Shown: positions 35,140 through 49,500 of the stretch, piece after piece
Layout: every line of letters begins with the position of its first letter
Numbering within the stretch: the stretch's first letter is position 1
Assembly: GCF_039555335.1 (NCBI RefSeq)
Contig: NC_092628.1
Location: 35,052,965 to 35,116,964 of the forward strand
DNA: 64,000 bases
Direction of reading: 5' to 3'
Source of the DNA: Amphiura filiformis
Taxonomy: Eukaryota; Echinodermata; Ophiuroidea; Amphilepidida; Amphiuridae
Notes under the pieces: generated by a model
Databases searched by the model: none
What the model saw: only the letters and a program-made list of their open reading frames with translations
What the model was told of the DNA's origin: nothing
Translations under genes and position numbers: made by a program

Positions 35140-37000
35140 CTTCTTCAAACTGTTTACTTTATTTTGATACATCCTTTATAGTCTGGCAGAGAAAACCTTT
35201 TTTTGTTGTTGTTGTTGATGTTACACGTTTTTGCCAGTTATAGTTTATTGCTCTTTGAGTGGTACATAAGAAGATTCTGGGAGGGAGGTGTAAATTTTCG
35301 ACCTTACATGTTCAAGGTCAATGTTTACACACGGGTAAAATTGAAATGTTGTCCACATCCAAGCCAAACTATTTCTCTGGTCACACAGATTCAGGAACTG
35401 CATAGTTTGACCTATCTACGACTTATCCTTAAAAAGGTCAAAGTCTAATTTTGGATTCTACAGGTCAAAACAAAATAAAATGCTCTTATTTTGATAAAAA
35501 TGGTCTCAGATTTATTCACATATCATAATTCAAACAAAGAATAGTTTGAGAATCCCCCTGTGTATCCATCCACACTGTCACGTGATCACCTATCATAATG
35601 ATGCTACTTCTGCCCTAGTTCTCACTCCTTACAATAATAAACATAAGATAAAGTTCATGATTGATAAATAAGGTCATATGATAAGTTTTGTAACTGTTTC
35701 AGATCTAAAGCACCCACTTCACTTTGAGAGTTTAGATAAACCATAATTATATTGTTTCCGTGATGTTACCCTTAATACAGGTCACAGACAAATGGTCATT
35801 GTGTTGATGAAACTAATATCACTTTGGTTTTTTCGAGGTCTAATGTGATTAAATATACAAATGTTAAAAACAAAGTAAACACCAATTTTGTTCCTGTTTC
35901 TTGACTCACTTTAGTCACTTAGGTAACATACCAATAGTTCGATAACGTCTAAAGCGAAAGTATTTTAATATGTACATCGTGTGATGTGCATAGGACATAC
36001 GACTGAGTTTCGCGAACCGAGCCCTGCATTCCAGCTTCAAACAAATTTTAAAATAATCACAGGTGGTGGTCGCCGTGCATTCTCTAAATTCAGTAAATTT
36101 TCTTCGTCAACCGTGTAATTGAATGGGATTATTTTGAAATTTTAAAACGCTTGAAATATCACAAACAAATAGGCCTAAGTTGTTGGCTCTATCATGCCAC
36201 TCGCCGCCTGAATAATCATAACAACAACATCGCCCGGCAGGGTACGCGCCTGTCGAAACTATATGATTTTGAAGCTACTAAAAGTTGTTCAAAAATGTCG
36301 TTAAACTGGAACAATGCGAGAGAAACGCGCGAAAATGTATCATAAAGGTAAACTGGTCAAAATAAAATATGAGGTAAATTGGTTAAAGCAAATTCAATTG
36401 CGTTACACTAACATTGGTGGTGGTGGTGATGGTTGCGTGTGCAATCGCCTTCAATCGAGGACACACACTCACTTTTCATTCCTACCGCGGACCAATCGGC
36501 AATGGGGGACCGTCCTCGGTCAGTGGAGGTCTGCAAACGACCGCAATTGCATACATGTATAACGTGAAATACGTCCTCTATCGTCATGTAAGAGATAACG
36601 TCCGCAGTTACTAGGTTAAAGGCCCATTCGGTGATTTGCTCAACCGGACGATGGTAAAATTCATCAAAATTTTGATCAAGATTTTGGTACCTTTGTCACT
36701 GTCGTAGATGTGCTAACATAGCCTGATAGTGGTTCAGCCGAAAGCCGTGTATTTAAGACCAAATAAGACAATTTAGATGTATCTGTAATTTATAAACCAT
36801 GTAAACTGACAGTATGTAAATTAGCTACATGTATTTGAACGGGGCTTCTACTTCGTCAATACTGCTGTTTTCATTGTTTTTTTGCCAATTGTTTTATTTC
36901 AAAAATACCAAAATGACTTTATCCTATACTTTTGAGCAATTTATAAACAATTTTATTTACTTTTTTACACTTGCATTGGGACCACTGAATGGGTCTTTAA
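35140..37000. other. Intergenic DNA upstream of gene 2
   Basis: No gene or strong repeat recognised over about 1.9 kb; only short open frames. Confidence 0.4.
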
Positions 37001-37011
37001 ATTCCAAAAAT

Positions 37012-37013
37012 CA

Positions 37014-37045
<32 letters not shown>

Positions 37046-37138
37046 ACCAAGAAAAAATGGTGAGTACGGATTCGGACGTCCACATTTGCATAGTCCTAAA
37101 CAACGTCCACGTTTGTCGGCGATTGCACGTAGGTGTGT

Positions 37139-37169
<31 letters not shown>

Positions 37170-37183
37170 GCTGGGGGGGGATT
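37012..37183. repeat. Poly-A run and GT/G-run microsatellites
   Basis: An A run of almost 30 bases at about 37014-37044, then a GT repeat passing into a long G run (37134-37183). These create spurious open frames on both strands. Confidence 0.9.
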
Positions 37184-37506
37184 GTATGGAACCAACAAAC
37201 CATTGGGGATATTGGAAGCTATTGGGTGTATGGTCGACATTAACATGTTTGTGCTGGTTTGTTCAGTGTACGTATTGCTGAACAGTAGACCTACAAAATG
37301 ATTGATATAAACAACGATATCCTGATGAGGTTATTAAGTCTTCACGTTCAAGTGCATGGTCCTTTAAAACCGCTTCCGGAATTCAACTGTAACCGTGACT
37401 ATAGGAAAAGAAAGGGCATCTTTACTGCTCTGCTTTTCATTATGGTGTGTACTTTATCAAATGAAAGAGCTTCGATACAGAAAGTGTAAAGTTTCGATGA
37501 AGCATC

Positions 37507-40500
37507 ATGGCATACAAACAAAGAATTTACCGATTTGTGGCAGTACTTGCATTATGTGTACAGCTATTGGAAAGAGGTACGGAAATTGTATTTGAACTTG
37601 ATCGGTATTTAAATGTAGTTAATAGTAAAACTTAGGAGTGTTTTTGCTATTGTGTCAAGGTAAAAGTAAATTGATGTAATTTACACTAGCCGAGTTCGTA
37701 TTAAATTGGATATGCTTTTTATAAAACAGCATCAGCGCAATTCACAAGAAGCTAAGGATAGTCATGTTCTTTCGCTCTTACACTGTTGTTTCAACTTGAC
37801 CATCATGAAAACAGCGATAATGCATACAATCTCGCACACGAGCAAAACCTAGCAACATTATTTATTGATTAGTCATACCGTGACATGACACCAAAGCAGC
37901 GACGATCCTCATTAAAAATAAAACACCGATAAAACGATGTAAATTTTTTAAAAATGTCTCTGATGTGCCATTTTTAATTTATAGGTTACGCCGAAAAGAT
38001 AGATTCTCTGGGTAGGAAGTTTATGTTTGCCATGCCAACCCCTTACAAACCCACTTCTGTTACTGGCATTTACAGACCAACATTCCACATATTGATATCG
38101 ACGCCTTCATCCCGCGCTATAACTGGAACAGTAAATACCCCCGGAGTTGCATGGGGACAATCCTTCACGGTAACTTTGGCACGTTCAAGCAATATTTCCA
38201 TCCCCGCGACAGATTATCTAGGATACAGCTTTTCTGAAACACCCAGGGCTATCACAATTGAAACGATCGGAAATGTGGCGGTCCATGTGTTTTATTCGTA
38301 CAGTAACTTCATATCGGAATGGTTGGTAGGTAGCACAAATGTCATGCCAGTAGACTCACTTGGTAGTAAATACTACGTAGCGTCATTCGCGCCCTATTCT
38401 AGCCGTAAATCGGAGTTTACCGTCACAGCGATTGATGACGAAACAGTTGTTGAAATAGAGACCAGAAATGGACAACGTTATCGCAAAGTTCTTGCCCCTT
38501 CGGGTACGTATCAATTACAGAGCGATGCCGATCTCACCGGAACTGTCATAACTGCCGATAAACCCGTTTCTGTCATGTCTGGTAGCGGTTGCTCCAAAGT
38601 GCCATCTACTAAAGATCGATGTAATTACTTGGTAGTTCATCTTACGGACGTTGGAAGCGCAGGACTTAATTTTGTTATCAGTCCGTTTAAGGATCGTACA
38701 ACAGGTTACATATTTCGCGTGCTAGCAACGGAAGACAATACTCAGTTAAGATTTGGTGCTAATAATAACACATTTGAAATACATGCTGGTCAGTTCTACG
38801 AGTCAGACGTTTCAGATGACACGGTTTCGTATATCTCGTCATCCGCACCTGTTCTAGTGTTCAAGTACGGTAAAGGTGGTGATAGCTCCAATACAGAGGG
38901 TGACCCTATAATGGTTATTGTTCCAGCAGTGAGTCATTTTATCCCCGATGTGACGTTTCCAGTGGCGTATCTGCCGACTAGAGCAGCCTCAAAGTACTCT
39001 CTCAGCATCACCATAGGGTGTTCTCTTAGTGATGGACTACTCTTGGACGGAAGACCTTTAGGTAAGATATAATCCTATCTAAAAAAGTAGCCAGATTTTT
39101 CGTGCTGTTTTATTTATGACGTGAATCGATCCCAATTCTTAACACCAATCGCACGATAGGAGTCTCTGTTATGGCAATTTTCAAGGAAACCTGAAAGACG
39201 GATTTTTATAGGCAAGTATTCCATTTGCGTCTATTTACTCGCTTCTTCTTGGGCAAATTCCAAGCAAAGAACGTTTTCTATGAAGGCATTTAGTTGTTTT
39301 TCGTCGTCAAGATAAAGCTGCATCCCAAATGTCTTTCCTTTCAATACAGAATGATCGAAATGCGTCCCCCAACAAACGGCTGTAGTATTCATTTACATGT
39401 TAAGTTGCTACCTATAATGACAGGCGAAAACAGGCGAAAAACATGTTAAAGGAGTATTTCGTGATCCTAGCATTTTCTTTTTATGACATTTTTCAGTAGA
39501 TATCCACGAAAAGAGCTTATTCCCAAAATTTCAGTTGATTCCGATTTGGCGTTTGCGAGTTATGCATGATTATGTGTATTACACTGCTCCATAGACAATG
39601 TGTTGTAATTTCGTTCTGGTGCACCAGAACGAAATTCAAATTTCACGATATCTTTGCTAAACGAATTAATCTGCCAGAAATATTTTGTACGTAAACATTA
39701 TGTACAAGCTGTATCAAAATTATTGGTACCCATCAGTTTTCTTTGATAATGGATGAGTCGGACACATCAAAATTCAACATGAGATCCAAATAATTTGTAG
39801 ATTAATTGTAAAACAAGTAATAAACTATACATTCTGAACATTTCAAGAGTATCCAATGTTGTATTTGGAAGAGGCCGGCTTTTCAATAAACATCAAAATT
39901 GATGGGTACCAATCATTTTGATACACCCTGTAGCAAGAGGTTTCCAGTGATATAAAAATCTCAACTTTTTTTGAGAAAAGTGGGGGGATGATGCTGTGGA
40001 TCACGAAATGCCCCTTTAATGGTCAGAATCTCCATTTTTATTATAAGAGTATTAATGTAAGCTCATATAATACAATTTAAACACAATCTTATAACCTCAT
40101 CTCTACACAGAAACTCCGTTGGACGTGCTAACAAGTCCAGTAACAAGCCCAGTAAGCTATTGTATAGTACGAATTCCAATAACTGAGATTGGCATCCACT
40201 CGGTCTCTCATACGTCTTTTGCTTTGTTTACCGTGGAGATACATGCTATTTCATACAAGATTGGATACGTATATCAAGCAGGCTACAATATCAAAAATAG
40301 GATGGCAACATCTGCGAAAGTGGTCCCAAACGACATCCCGCAATATCTTGGTGACGACGGTATGTAGAATATCAAGTGAAAAATATGAATAAAAAAATAA
40401 TAATGGAAGATATTAGTGATCTTTGTTGTACTCTGAAGAAATCAAGGGGTCTTTATGTTTCATGACACCACCATGACCACCTGCCATTGAGAGCCTCAAG

Positions 40501-43500
40501 ACATTTTAGTGTACACATGTGCGTCTCGCCTGTTTCAAGGTTTGAGAATACATGTATACATTGTTATATCATATGGAACCGTGGGTCTCGAAGGTCCGGG
40601 CCAAGCAATGTTGAACCAACAGGAAAACATTCATCTTGCGCAGATGTTTGTCTTAGCGTCTCTGTCTAGATTGATTTTTGGTGGGTTAATCTTCCAATGA
40701 TGAACATTCCTGGTATACATTTCTCAGGTGACTAATAGTAGGGAAAATTAATTACCTCCTTTACATTTGTTACTTTTAACTTGACAAATAGGTTTAGGGC
40801 TATTGTGCGGATCCAATCAGATGACAGTATTTGTCAATAAATCACTGCTAACCGACGGTGAAGCTAGGGATGTTCATTTTACTGATCCAACGTGTTTCGG
40901 ACGCACCGTCATGAACGACACCATTATTTACATAATAGCATCGTACACGGAATGTGGTACTGTTCTTGCGGTAAGATATTTACATGCTAATTTAGAAGTG
41001 TTTTAGAAGTGTTGCACGGTGAGACCTAATAAATGTTGGTTAACCTTTACCAAAACTGTCGAAACAGTTACTTACAATACCTTAATACATTTTACTTCTT
41101 GGTGTTTATAGGGGGTGTCCCAGAAAAATACATGGTCGGAAACAAATAGAAAGCAACACCAGTAAATCTGGTGCCCTTTGCTCCTGTCAATATATTCCCT
41201 TATCGCTGACATGGAACTGGCCGCTTTGGATTTACGTTTAGTTAGCCTCTCTTCGAGCTTGCGTCCAGACTCACCAATGTATAGGGAGCCACAGTGTTTG
41301 CAAGGGTGCTGTGCACAATACCAGATTGCTTTTCTTGTTCAGTTTTGTCCCTTGGGGAGACAATAGATCTGCATAGGGTATTCTGAGGTTTGAAAGCTGT
41401 GCTAATACCTGCAGAGAGGCCTTCCACGTAAGGCAAGGTGACAAAAACGCCCTTCTTGCTGCTATCTTCGTCGCTGTCCTTATTTTGTTCTTTTTGATTA
41501 GGACGAGCCCTGAACAATGTCCAATCTTGAAAACCGCTCTCGTGTAACACCTCCTTCACATGTCTTATCTCCTTTGATCTGTCATCAGACTGAACCGTGA
41601 CAAAGGGTTAGACATCGACTCTGTTTGGGACAACCTCCTGACCCCCCGGGATCAAGGGGCGCCACCGGGACCAAGGGGGCGTCACAAAATCTTCATGTTT
41701 GATGTCATCTACATCTGTGGCTTCATCGGATTTATTAGACCTCATCGTGCAACTTTCTAATGTATGAATTCGTTACTTAGAGTAATTCTATTAATGGTAT
41801 TTATTCATTGCTATCTGTTATCTCTATCTTCTACTATCATGTTTAATTGGTCTTATGATTTCATCATCCTTCCAGGAAGGGGATAAATTATCACAATACC
41901 AAAATCGTTTGATTTACGAAGGGCCACGAAATCCAGGACCAATCATGCGAGATCCGATCTTCAACATCCCAGTGACATGTTCTCAAAACAATCTGGTACT
42001 AGTTAGTTTAGCTATTGCACCGCAGTCAACGAACATCAACAAGACATTGGATGGTGACGAACAGTTAGTCAACATTACTTACGCGTTTCAGGTACGCTAT
42101 GATGTTGACCTGTGTTCAATATTTCATTTAAAGCTTTTTTGTTTTAATCTGTGTTTTTACTGAAAACTCTTAACTCAAACTCAATGAATCAATCTTTTTT
42201 AGAAGCCAAGATCATGCCGTTGCCGTTTCTATTTCAATATCATTATAGACGTGATAGAGGAAGCATTCCTAGTATCCGAGCAAGGACCCTTGCTTGCCAT
42301 ACGATATTCTTACATCTTAAAAACTGCGTAACTAGCACAAATCTCATGGATTCCGCGTCACATTTTAGATCTTATGGATTCCGCGTCACAAAGTAGATCA
42401 TACTGAAAACGCTTTATAATTTTAGATGCAAAAGGCGACATTCGCCATTTTTGTTTGCGTTAAGACCAACATCTGTCCTGTAATGCTAGGTTTTAACTGA
42501 CACCTTCACATTGACGTGCGTTACAGATGTTTCACAGCAAACAGTACAACAAAGCTTACACTGAGGAAGAATTCCCTGTAACCGTACAACTTGACCAATC
42601 ACTCTATTTTGAGGCGTCAGTGATGGGTACGCCAAACCTGAAGATGATGACCCATCAATGCCTGGCGACTGCATCCAGTGATCCAATGGAGACGCCAAAC
42701 TACATTTTTATAGATGATGGGTAGGTTATTAACCGGGGAAGGGGCACTCAAGTATGATAGTACACACATACGTGACCAAGATATCCACAAACGAGTTTCA
42801 CCCAGCCAGCATACCCCATAAATAAGAAAGGTAGGTAGATAAAGGCACGCCAGAACAATGCCCACAAGCTGGCACAGACTGCCCTGAATTAGGTGCCCTG
42901 AATTAACTTGCAGTGGGTAGCCGTGGGTGATCGCCACTCTTCCCGCACGAGTCTGGTTTCCCAGCACTTATGCCTGTACATACCTGGACGGAGAGAGACA
43001 AATTATAGAGGTTAAGACCCTTGTCTAAGGGCACAAGACGATAGCACAACCGAGCGGTTTCGAGCCCGCAACCCTCCGATTATGAGTCATAGCCATGTAG
43101 CCCGTACCACTATTATAGACCACTGTGTCAATGATATGAAACATATGTACCAAACAAGCTAAAAAGTCCCGTAAAGACTCAAATATTGGGAATTTTGGAA
43201 AATTACCTTAAATAATGACGATGTATGTTATGATTCATTAAGTCGTCCAGAATCAGAAGATAATGTATGAATTTAATGCTGGGTAACCTTTCGATTGTTG
43301 TATATTTTCACCCAATCTCATATTGGACTTAATCTGGCAATTGAGATGCTCCGGTATTGATCGTAATCGGAGACTGGTCACATGTCAGCAGCTGGCAAAG
43401 AATATTGTATGATGAATCCAGTGAATATGCATGTGAAAGTTGAAATCTCAGGCCCTCGATTATTGAGGGATGGCAACTCGTTATAGCTTCTGGAACTTCC

Positions 43501-46500
43501 CGCTCAAACCACCTCCCCTAGTATGATATCCTCCGTATCAATTTGGGGTCCATGTTAAGATTTGCGTGATTGTAGACAGCGGAATCCGCTGGACAGTCAC
43601 TACAGCCATGACAACTAGGACGTCCGGCTGACGTTGACGCAACAGTATTATCATTCTACCAAATTTTGTTTATTCCATTTGACGAGGCGAAGGCAGTCTC
43701 GGGTTAACAATATGGTATCAAAAATCAGTAGGAGGTTGTACATGCTCTCACGCCTCAAACGCTTTGGTGTTCCAACTGATATTGGTTATGTTTGCCCAAC
43801 ATGCGAATATGCAGCCCCCGTCTGGCATGGTAGTATCACGACCAGGCACATCAATTAGAGCGCATCCAAAAGAGGGCTTGCCGTGGTGCTAATTACTATA
43901 CTCATCCTACACAGATTCCCTTGATCAGTTAGAACTCCAAACTTTGAATGATAGGAGATTTACATCTCTGTAGGCTACACAGTTTGCTCAACAATGTGTC
44001 GAATCTGATAGGTACTCGGAATGGTTTCCACACAATATGGGGACCCACAATGACCTTACAGTGCAATAAGTATCAGGTCCCCAGAACCAAAACAAAAAGA
44101 TATGGGAACAGCTCAATGCCCTATCTCACTCATCTACTAAATGTTCATATTCAGCTGGTGTGTTTTAACTGTGATTTTATGACAGTATTTTTATCTTGAT
44201 GTATCCAATTTGTCCCTTATAATTTGGCTGGTTCAATTTATGTGCAATATTTTGTTAATGTTATTCATTAATTACTGTTTTATTGAATTAATTTTGTTAG
44301 TGCCTCTGTGGTGTGTGTGGGGTGTGTTTGTGGAGGGCTGATAGTTTGGGTGTGGGTGTAGTAAGGTGTGTGTGGAGATGTAGGTGGGTATGAGCTGTAT
44401 GAGTGTGAGAATTTGCCACAGTAAGTGCAATTAATTTCTTTGAGCAATTTTATTGTGTTTTATGTATATTTTATGTTTGTTTTATGTCTTTTAATGTTCA
44501 CAACGCAAATGTAATATTTCATGTAAATTAGCCTACGGGCCACGAATTTGAAATAAATTTAATCTGAATCTGAATCTGAATCAAAATTTGACATCGTGCT
44601 ATATTTTTCACCATTGAACGCTACGCTCATAGGCATTCTTTACACATATTACATCTCGTGTTTCATTTTCAGATGCCCATCGGACAACACGGTGTTATTT
44701 TATCAGACTAACAATGACGTAAGGCAACGGTTTTCTATACAAACGTTTGTATTCCTTCAGAATAAAAACGAAGCCCTTGACAAGGTAAAATGGCTTGATA
44801 ATTGAACATTGATAATCCTAGTAATATGTCAAGTCTATCAGATGACTAGTATAGGCCTAGTACCAATATTGAGTGCTCATGGGGGAAACGGTTCAAACGG
44901 GGGTGAACTGGAGACCGTGGCACATCGTCCACGCCAGGTAAAGAATTGGGCCCTATTTTGTATATGCATCAAAGCACGTGTCTTTATAAACTGTCCGCCG
45001 GCTGCTGAGAGTAGCTTCTATTACAAAATGAGCTTATACTTGCACTCCGCGCTCGGTGCGCGATTGGTTAAAAACCAATCATTGGCTAAAAACCAATCAT
45101 GCCAATCGCTAATAGCTCAGCGTTAAATTACATTCAGCTATGAGTTTTCTTTCAAAATAAAGAAGCTAAATCTATTGTCACTGTACTAGACCGAGCATGG
45201 AGCTATTAAGAATGGAGAGGCAATAGATTATGTAACGCATTGTACACTTGTGCCGATTTGAAATCTGACAAGCTATTCATCGAAAGGTACCTTTTGTTTG
45301 GGACAAAGGGCTTCCACCATTAAATCGGTAAGCTGACCCGACAGTGTATTAACGCTTTACCTAGCAGACTACTGTCAATAAGTGATCAAACGAAAGTCGC
45401 GTGAAAGCGCTTACTATAATGAAAAGTACCTTTTGTTGTCATACCACTCAAGGGTGTAATTGAGTAGCCGTAAGCTCAAAAGGCACACATTAGCCGCTGA
45501 TGCAGTTCGTTGTGACCCCACTGACAGTAGGTGCTTCATTTAAATAAATTGAATGCGCTTGCTGAATGATTCAGATCAAGGCTGCCATGTCTGCATGTCT
45601 ATTACTGTATAATGGTAATAGCTACGTATACATGTAACATATAATAAGTATACCGGTATAGCCTTAATAAAAGTTGTTTCACAAATTGACATTTTATTTT
45701 ATTTTAAGAAGGAGAATGTCATTAACAGTGGCGTACTGAAGGGGGAAGCTCTTTTGTGAGAGGTCTTGGGAGGGATGAGGGAGGAAGAGGTGGAGGAGGG
45801 ACATGAAGAATGAGAGGGGCTGGAGGAAGAGAGAAAGAGGGACAAAAAGTATGAGGGGATGGAGAAGGGAAGGGAGATAAGAAGAGGGAGTGATACTTTA
45901 GCAAGGAAAGAATAAGTACAGAGAAAGGAAAAGAAAGGAATGACAAATAAATGTAGGCCTTATAATAATTATTATAGAAACTAAACACAGCCCCCCCCCA
46001 CACACACACATAGGCCTAACACTAACAACACTATAGGCAGCCATTCGATGATGTCAATGCCTTTATGCGTTACGTATTTAAAACGCCCAGTCAGATGTAT
46101 TTTACACCTGCCAAGCACAAGTCACCCAATTTCGAAAATTGGACGTTGAATGTACACTCTCATGAATATTGATTGGCAACATTTTCCAATATGTCAGCGC
46201 TCAAATCGGACACAATAGAACAATAGACCATTCAGTGCGCTGAGACCGAGTCTTTCAAATGTCTTTATAGAATAGTATAGTAAACTCAGGGACAATAAGA
46301 TCACATTCCTTCGTTGCATATTGAGATGAATTGATTTTATTTCTATAATGAAAATAGACTACATGTTGTGATATGATGGTGTAGTTTCTTTTGATGTGAT
46401 TATATTCTCAAACCCTTTAATATATCGTTATTTTTGCTTTTTTGTACAAAACATTTATAAGCGTTACTGTGCGTATTGAAATTCCATCTCGAATAAACTC

Positions 46501-49500
46501 GCCCTGCGTGGCTGTTGAAGAACTAGTGGATTTACCATCTTATCATGGCAATTTTTGACATGAAGATATAGGGATGATGATGCTGTGCGAGGGCAACTAT
46601 TTTTCCAAAACTCATTGAGGGTAAATAGTAGGTCCAGGGTCTCCATTCACCCAGGGATCTATTTTGATTATTTATTCCCCAAATAAAGAGCAGTAAATAT
46701 TTGTTTTTAGGAGGGGGGAGGGGCATTGGGGGCAAAATGAATTTTAGAGGGGGGGGGCGTAAACTACGAGCAGACGTTTTCATTGCCGACTGACAGCATC
46801 AGCGTCAGATTGATTCACTATAAGTTCAAGATGTTGAGCGGGGCACACCGACATCGCCTGGCTAATAATTACTTTGTTAGCAGAGATACTAAAATGAATA
46901 CCGGGATCGATACACGTGAATTTGCTATGCACGAGTTTGATATGAGAAGAAAATCTTTGGATACCGGTGTAGAAAATGATGAATATCTCCCGTAAATGAT
47001 TTCGTATAAAGAAACCAGATGTGGTTCCTTGCACATGAATATATATTTTGAACAGATATGATAGTCGTTAGCTTGCGCTTTGAGACAGTAGCTTGCGTCT
47101 TGAGTCAAAAAATGACAATAATTCCGCAATAATTCTGATTTATATGTGCCGAATTATATAGCGCAGTGTATAGGCCAATCGTGAAGGTTGTCTAAAAGAA
47201 TATGACCTATGGCATACCATGCTTGACTGACACACAGCGAGGTTAGTCACCGACCTAATCGGGGCTATTGTCAGTAGCCTTCGTCAGATGTCCTTCGGCC
47301 TATTATGCTCAAAACTATTAAACAGGTCGATAATGGCCATGCGTGGCGGTGGATTCAATCTACCATGGCGATTTCTGCCATGAAGATATCGGGGCGATGA
47401 CACTGTGCGGGGCAAAATGTCCCCATAAAAGGGACAATTATTGACAACTTTTCAATAGTCATTTTTTGCTAATAATTGCATGATTTACTCTTTCCAAATA
47501 TGTATACTTTGTTTTCCCCTTTCACGGTTCAAAATGGTAGAGACTTTTGAGACACCCTGTATATAAGAGCTGAATTATTCGCCGTAGAATAGATGATGCA
47601 ACAGGATTAACTACGATAGCAATAGCAGGCGCCCCTTGACTGTCCGACTAACTACATGGATTTTTTCAGACATAATTATATTAACTACACTCATAGAAAT
47701 TGTTCGTTGGCATTACTCAGTAAGTTGCTGTAAGTCATTGCGTCAACTTTTCGAGTAATGCCAACGCGTACAATTTTGAGTAACGCTGACTCGATATCAT
47801 TATGTTGGTCGCACTCATTTGCACTTACTTTATTGAGTTGTTACAACTCAGAAAATGAAACTAGGTTAGCATAATTTTCTAGAGGTGTGCTTATAGTATA
47901 CTCTCTAAATTCCAGGGACTTATTAAAATGACAAAACTTCGAAAAGACTTAAAATTCAAATCTAATGGATTTAAATTATACTCTAATAAAGATTTGAAAA
48001 TTAAGTCTTTCAAAGGTTTTGTCATTTTAATAAGTCTCTTAGACTTATTTTTAAATCTTAGGAATTTAGAGAGTACAAAATTTTGCACTGATTACAAAAA
48101 TAAATATTTGAATACTGCTAATTGTGCAGAAAATGATCAAATTACGTGAATTAAGTAACAAAGTACCAAATTGGAATAACTCAAAACAATAAGTGCCAGT
48201 AACTTAATATGAACGAGTTACATCAACTTACATGTTGAGTTACAATAACTCAACTAATTGGTTCTTTGAACCTTGTTTATTTTTCTAAGTTCCCTGAACT
48301 TGAATTCAGAAGTTGGCATTACTTAAAAAGTTGACGCAACGACTTACATCAACTTTTTAAGTAATGCCAACAAAGTTGATTATAGTTGACGGAACTTTTT
48401 CAGCTTTTTCAGCATTTTTTAAATTCGGATAACTAAAATGAATTTTGTTTTGGCAACTTTTACACTATTTTTGAGTCGTCCAAACTTACTCCTTTTGAAT
48501 TGCGCCAACAAGGCGAACAAGTCATTTCTATGAGTGTACCTGAAAAAAGTTATCCCTTACTGCAATTCGATCCTCACTTAGATTTTTGACCTGATAACAC
48601 CGAGTACACAGGGCCGTTCCAAGGGATTTTGCCGCCCTATGCAAAGCCTCTGCCTGCCGCCCTACCAAAGCATACCAAAAAAGAGTTAAAAGGGGTTACC
48701 CCCTTGAAAACTCATCAGTTTTGAACTATTTGTATACTACCCACGACCGTTTTCCTAAGCACCTTTTGGCGACAGAATAAGTTTATGGTACAAATGCGCG
48801 CGAATCGCGCGAAAACTTTTGCTATTTAGAACCTAAAGTGATTAAATATGATGCAAAAGTGGAATAAATGCGCGCAAAGGGCGCGAAAATTCGCAATATG
48901 GGGGCTAACACGGGCAAATATGAGGTTAATTTGGTCAGAAACCTATATTCAGGCGTCAACATTGGGGGAGAGGGGTCATTGTATGGACCATCCCCTGGCA
49001 AAATATTGGGTGGGGATTTATCACACCCATCCCCCAGGATCTACGCCTATGTAAAATAGCCAAATATGAGGTTAATTTGTCAAAAACCCACATATCCAGG
49101 CGTCAACATAGGGGGAATGATTGTATGGACCATCCCCGGAAAAATATGGGGGGGGGGGGATTTATCCATTTATTTATTTATCCCCGGGATCTACGCCTAT
49201 GGGTTTATGTATTTTGTATTTTTTTATCCCACTCTTCGTTCTTCTTCGGCACTTAGTGTTTTCTGTTTCTTTTCTCCTCTCTTCTATTTTTCTTTTTTCC
49301 TTCTGGTTTTTCACCGCCCATTTTCATCTTCCTTTTCTCTGCCCCATTTCTTCTTTCTTTTTCTCCGCCCCGTGTCTTCTTTCCTTTTCTCTGCCCCGTT
49401 TCTTTTCTTTTTCTCAGGCCCCCCCCTTTTCCGCCCTGTTTTCTGTTTCTCTTTTCGCCCCCTTTTTTTTTTCCTCCCATTTTTTTCTTTTTATCCGCCC

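Noticed and set aside
36829-37301. Open frames on both strands over poly-A, GT and G runs
   Set aside because: Low-complexity sequence only.
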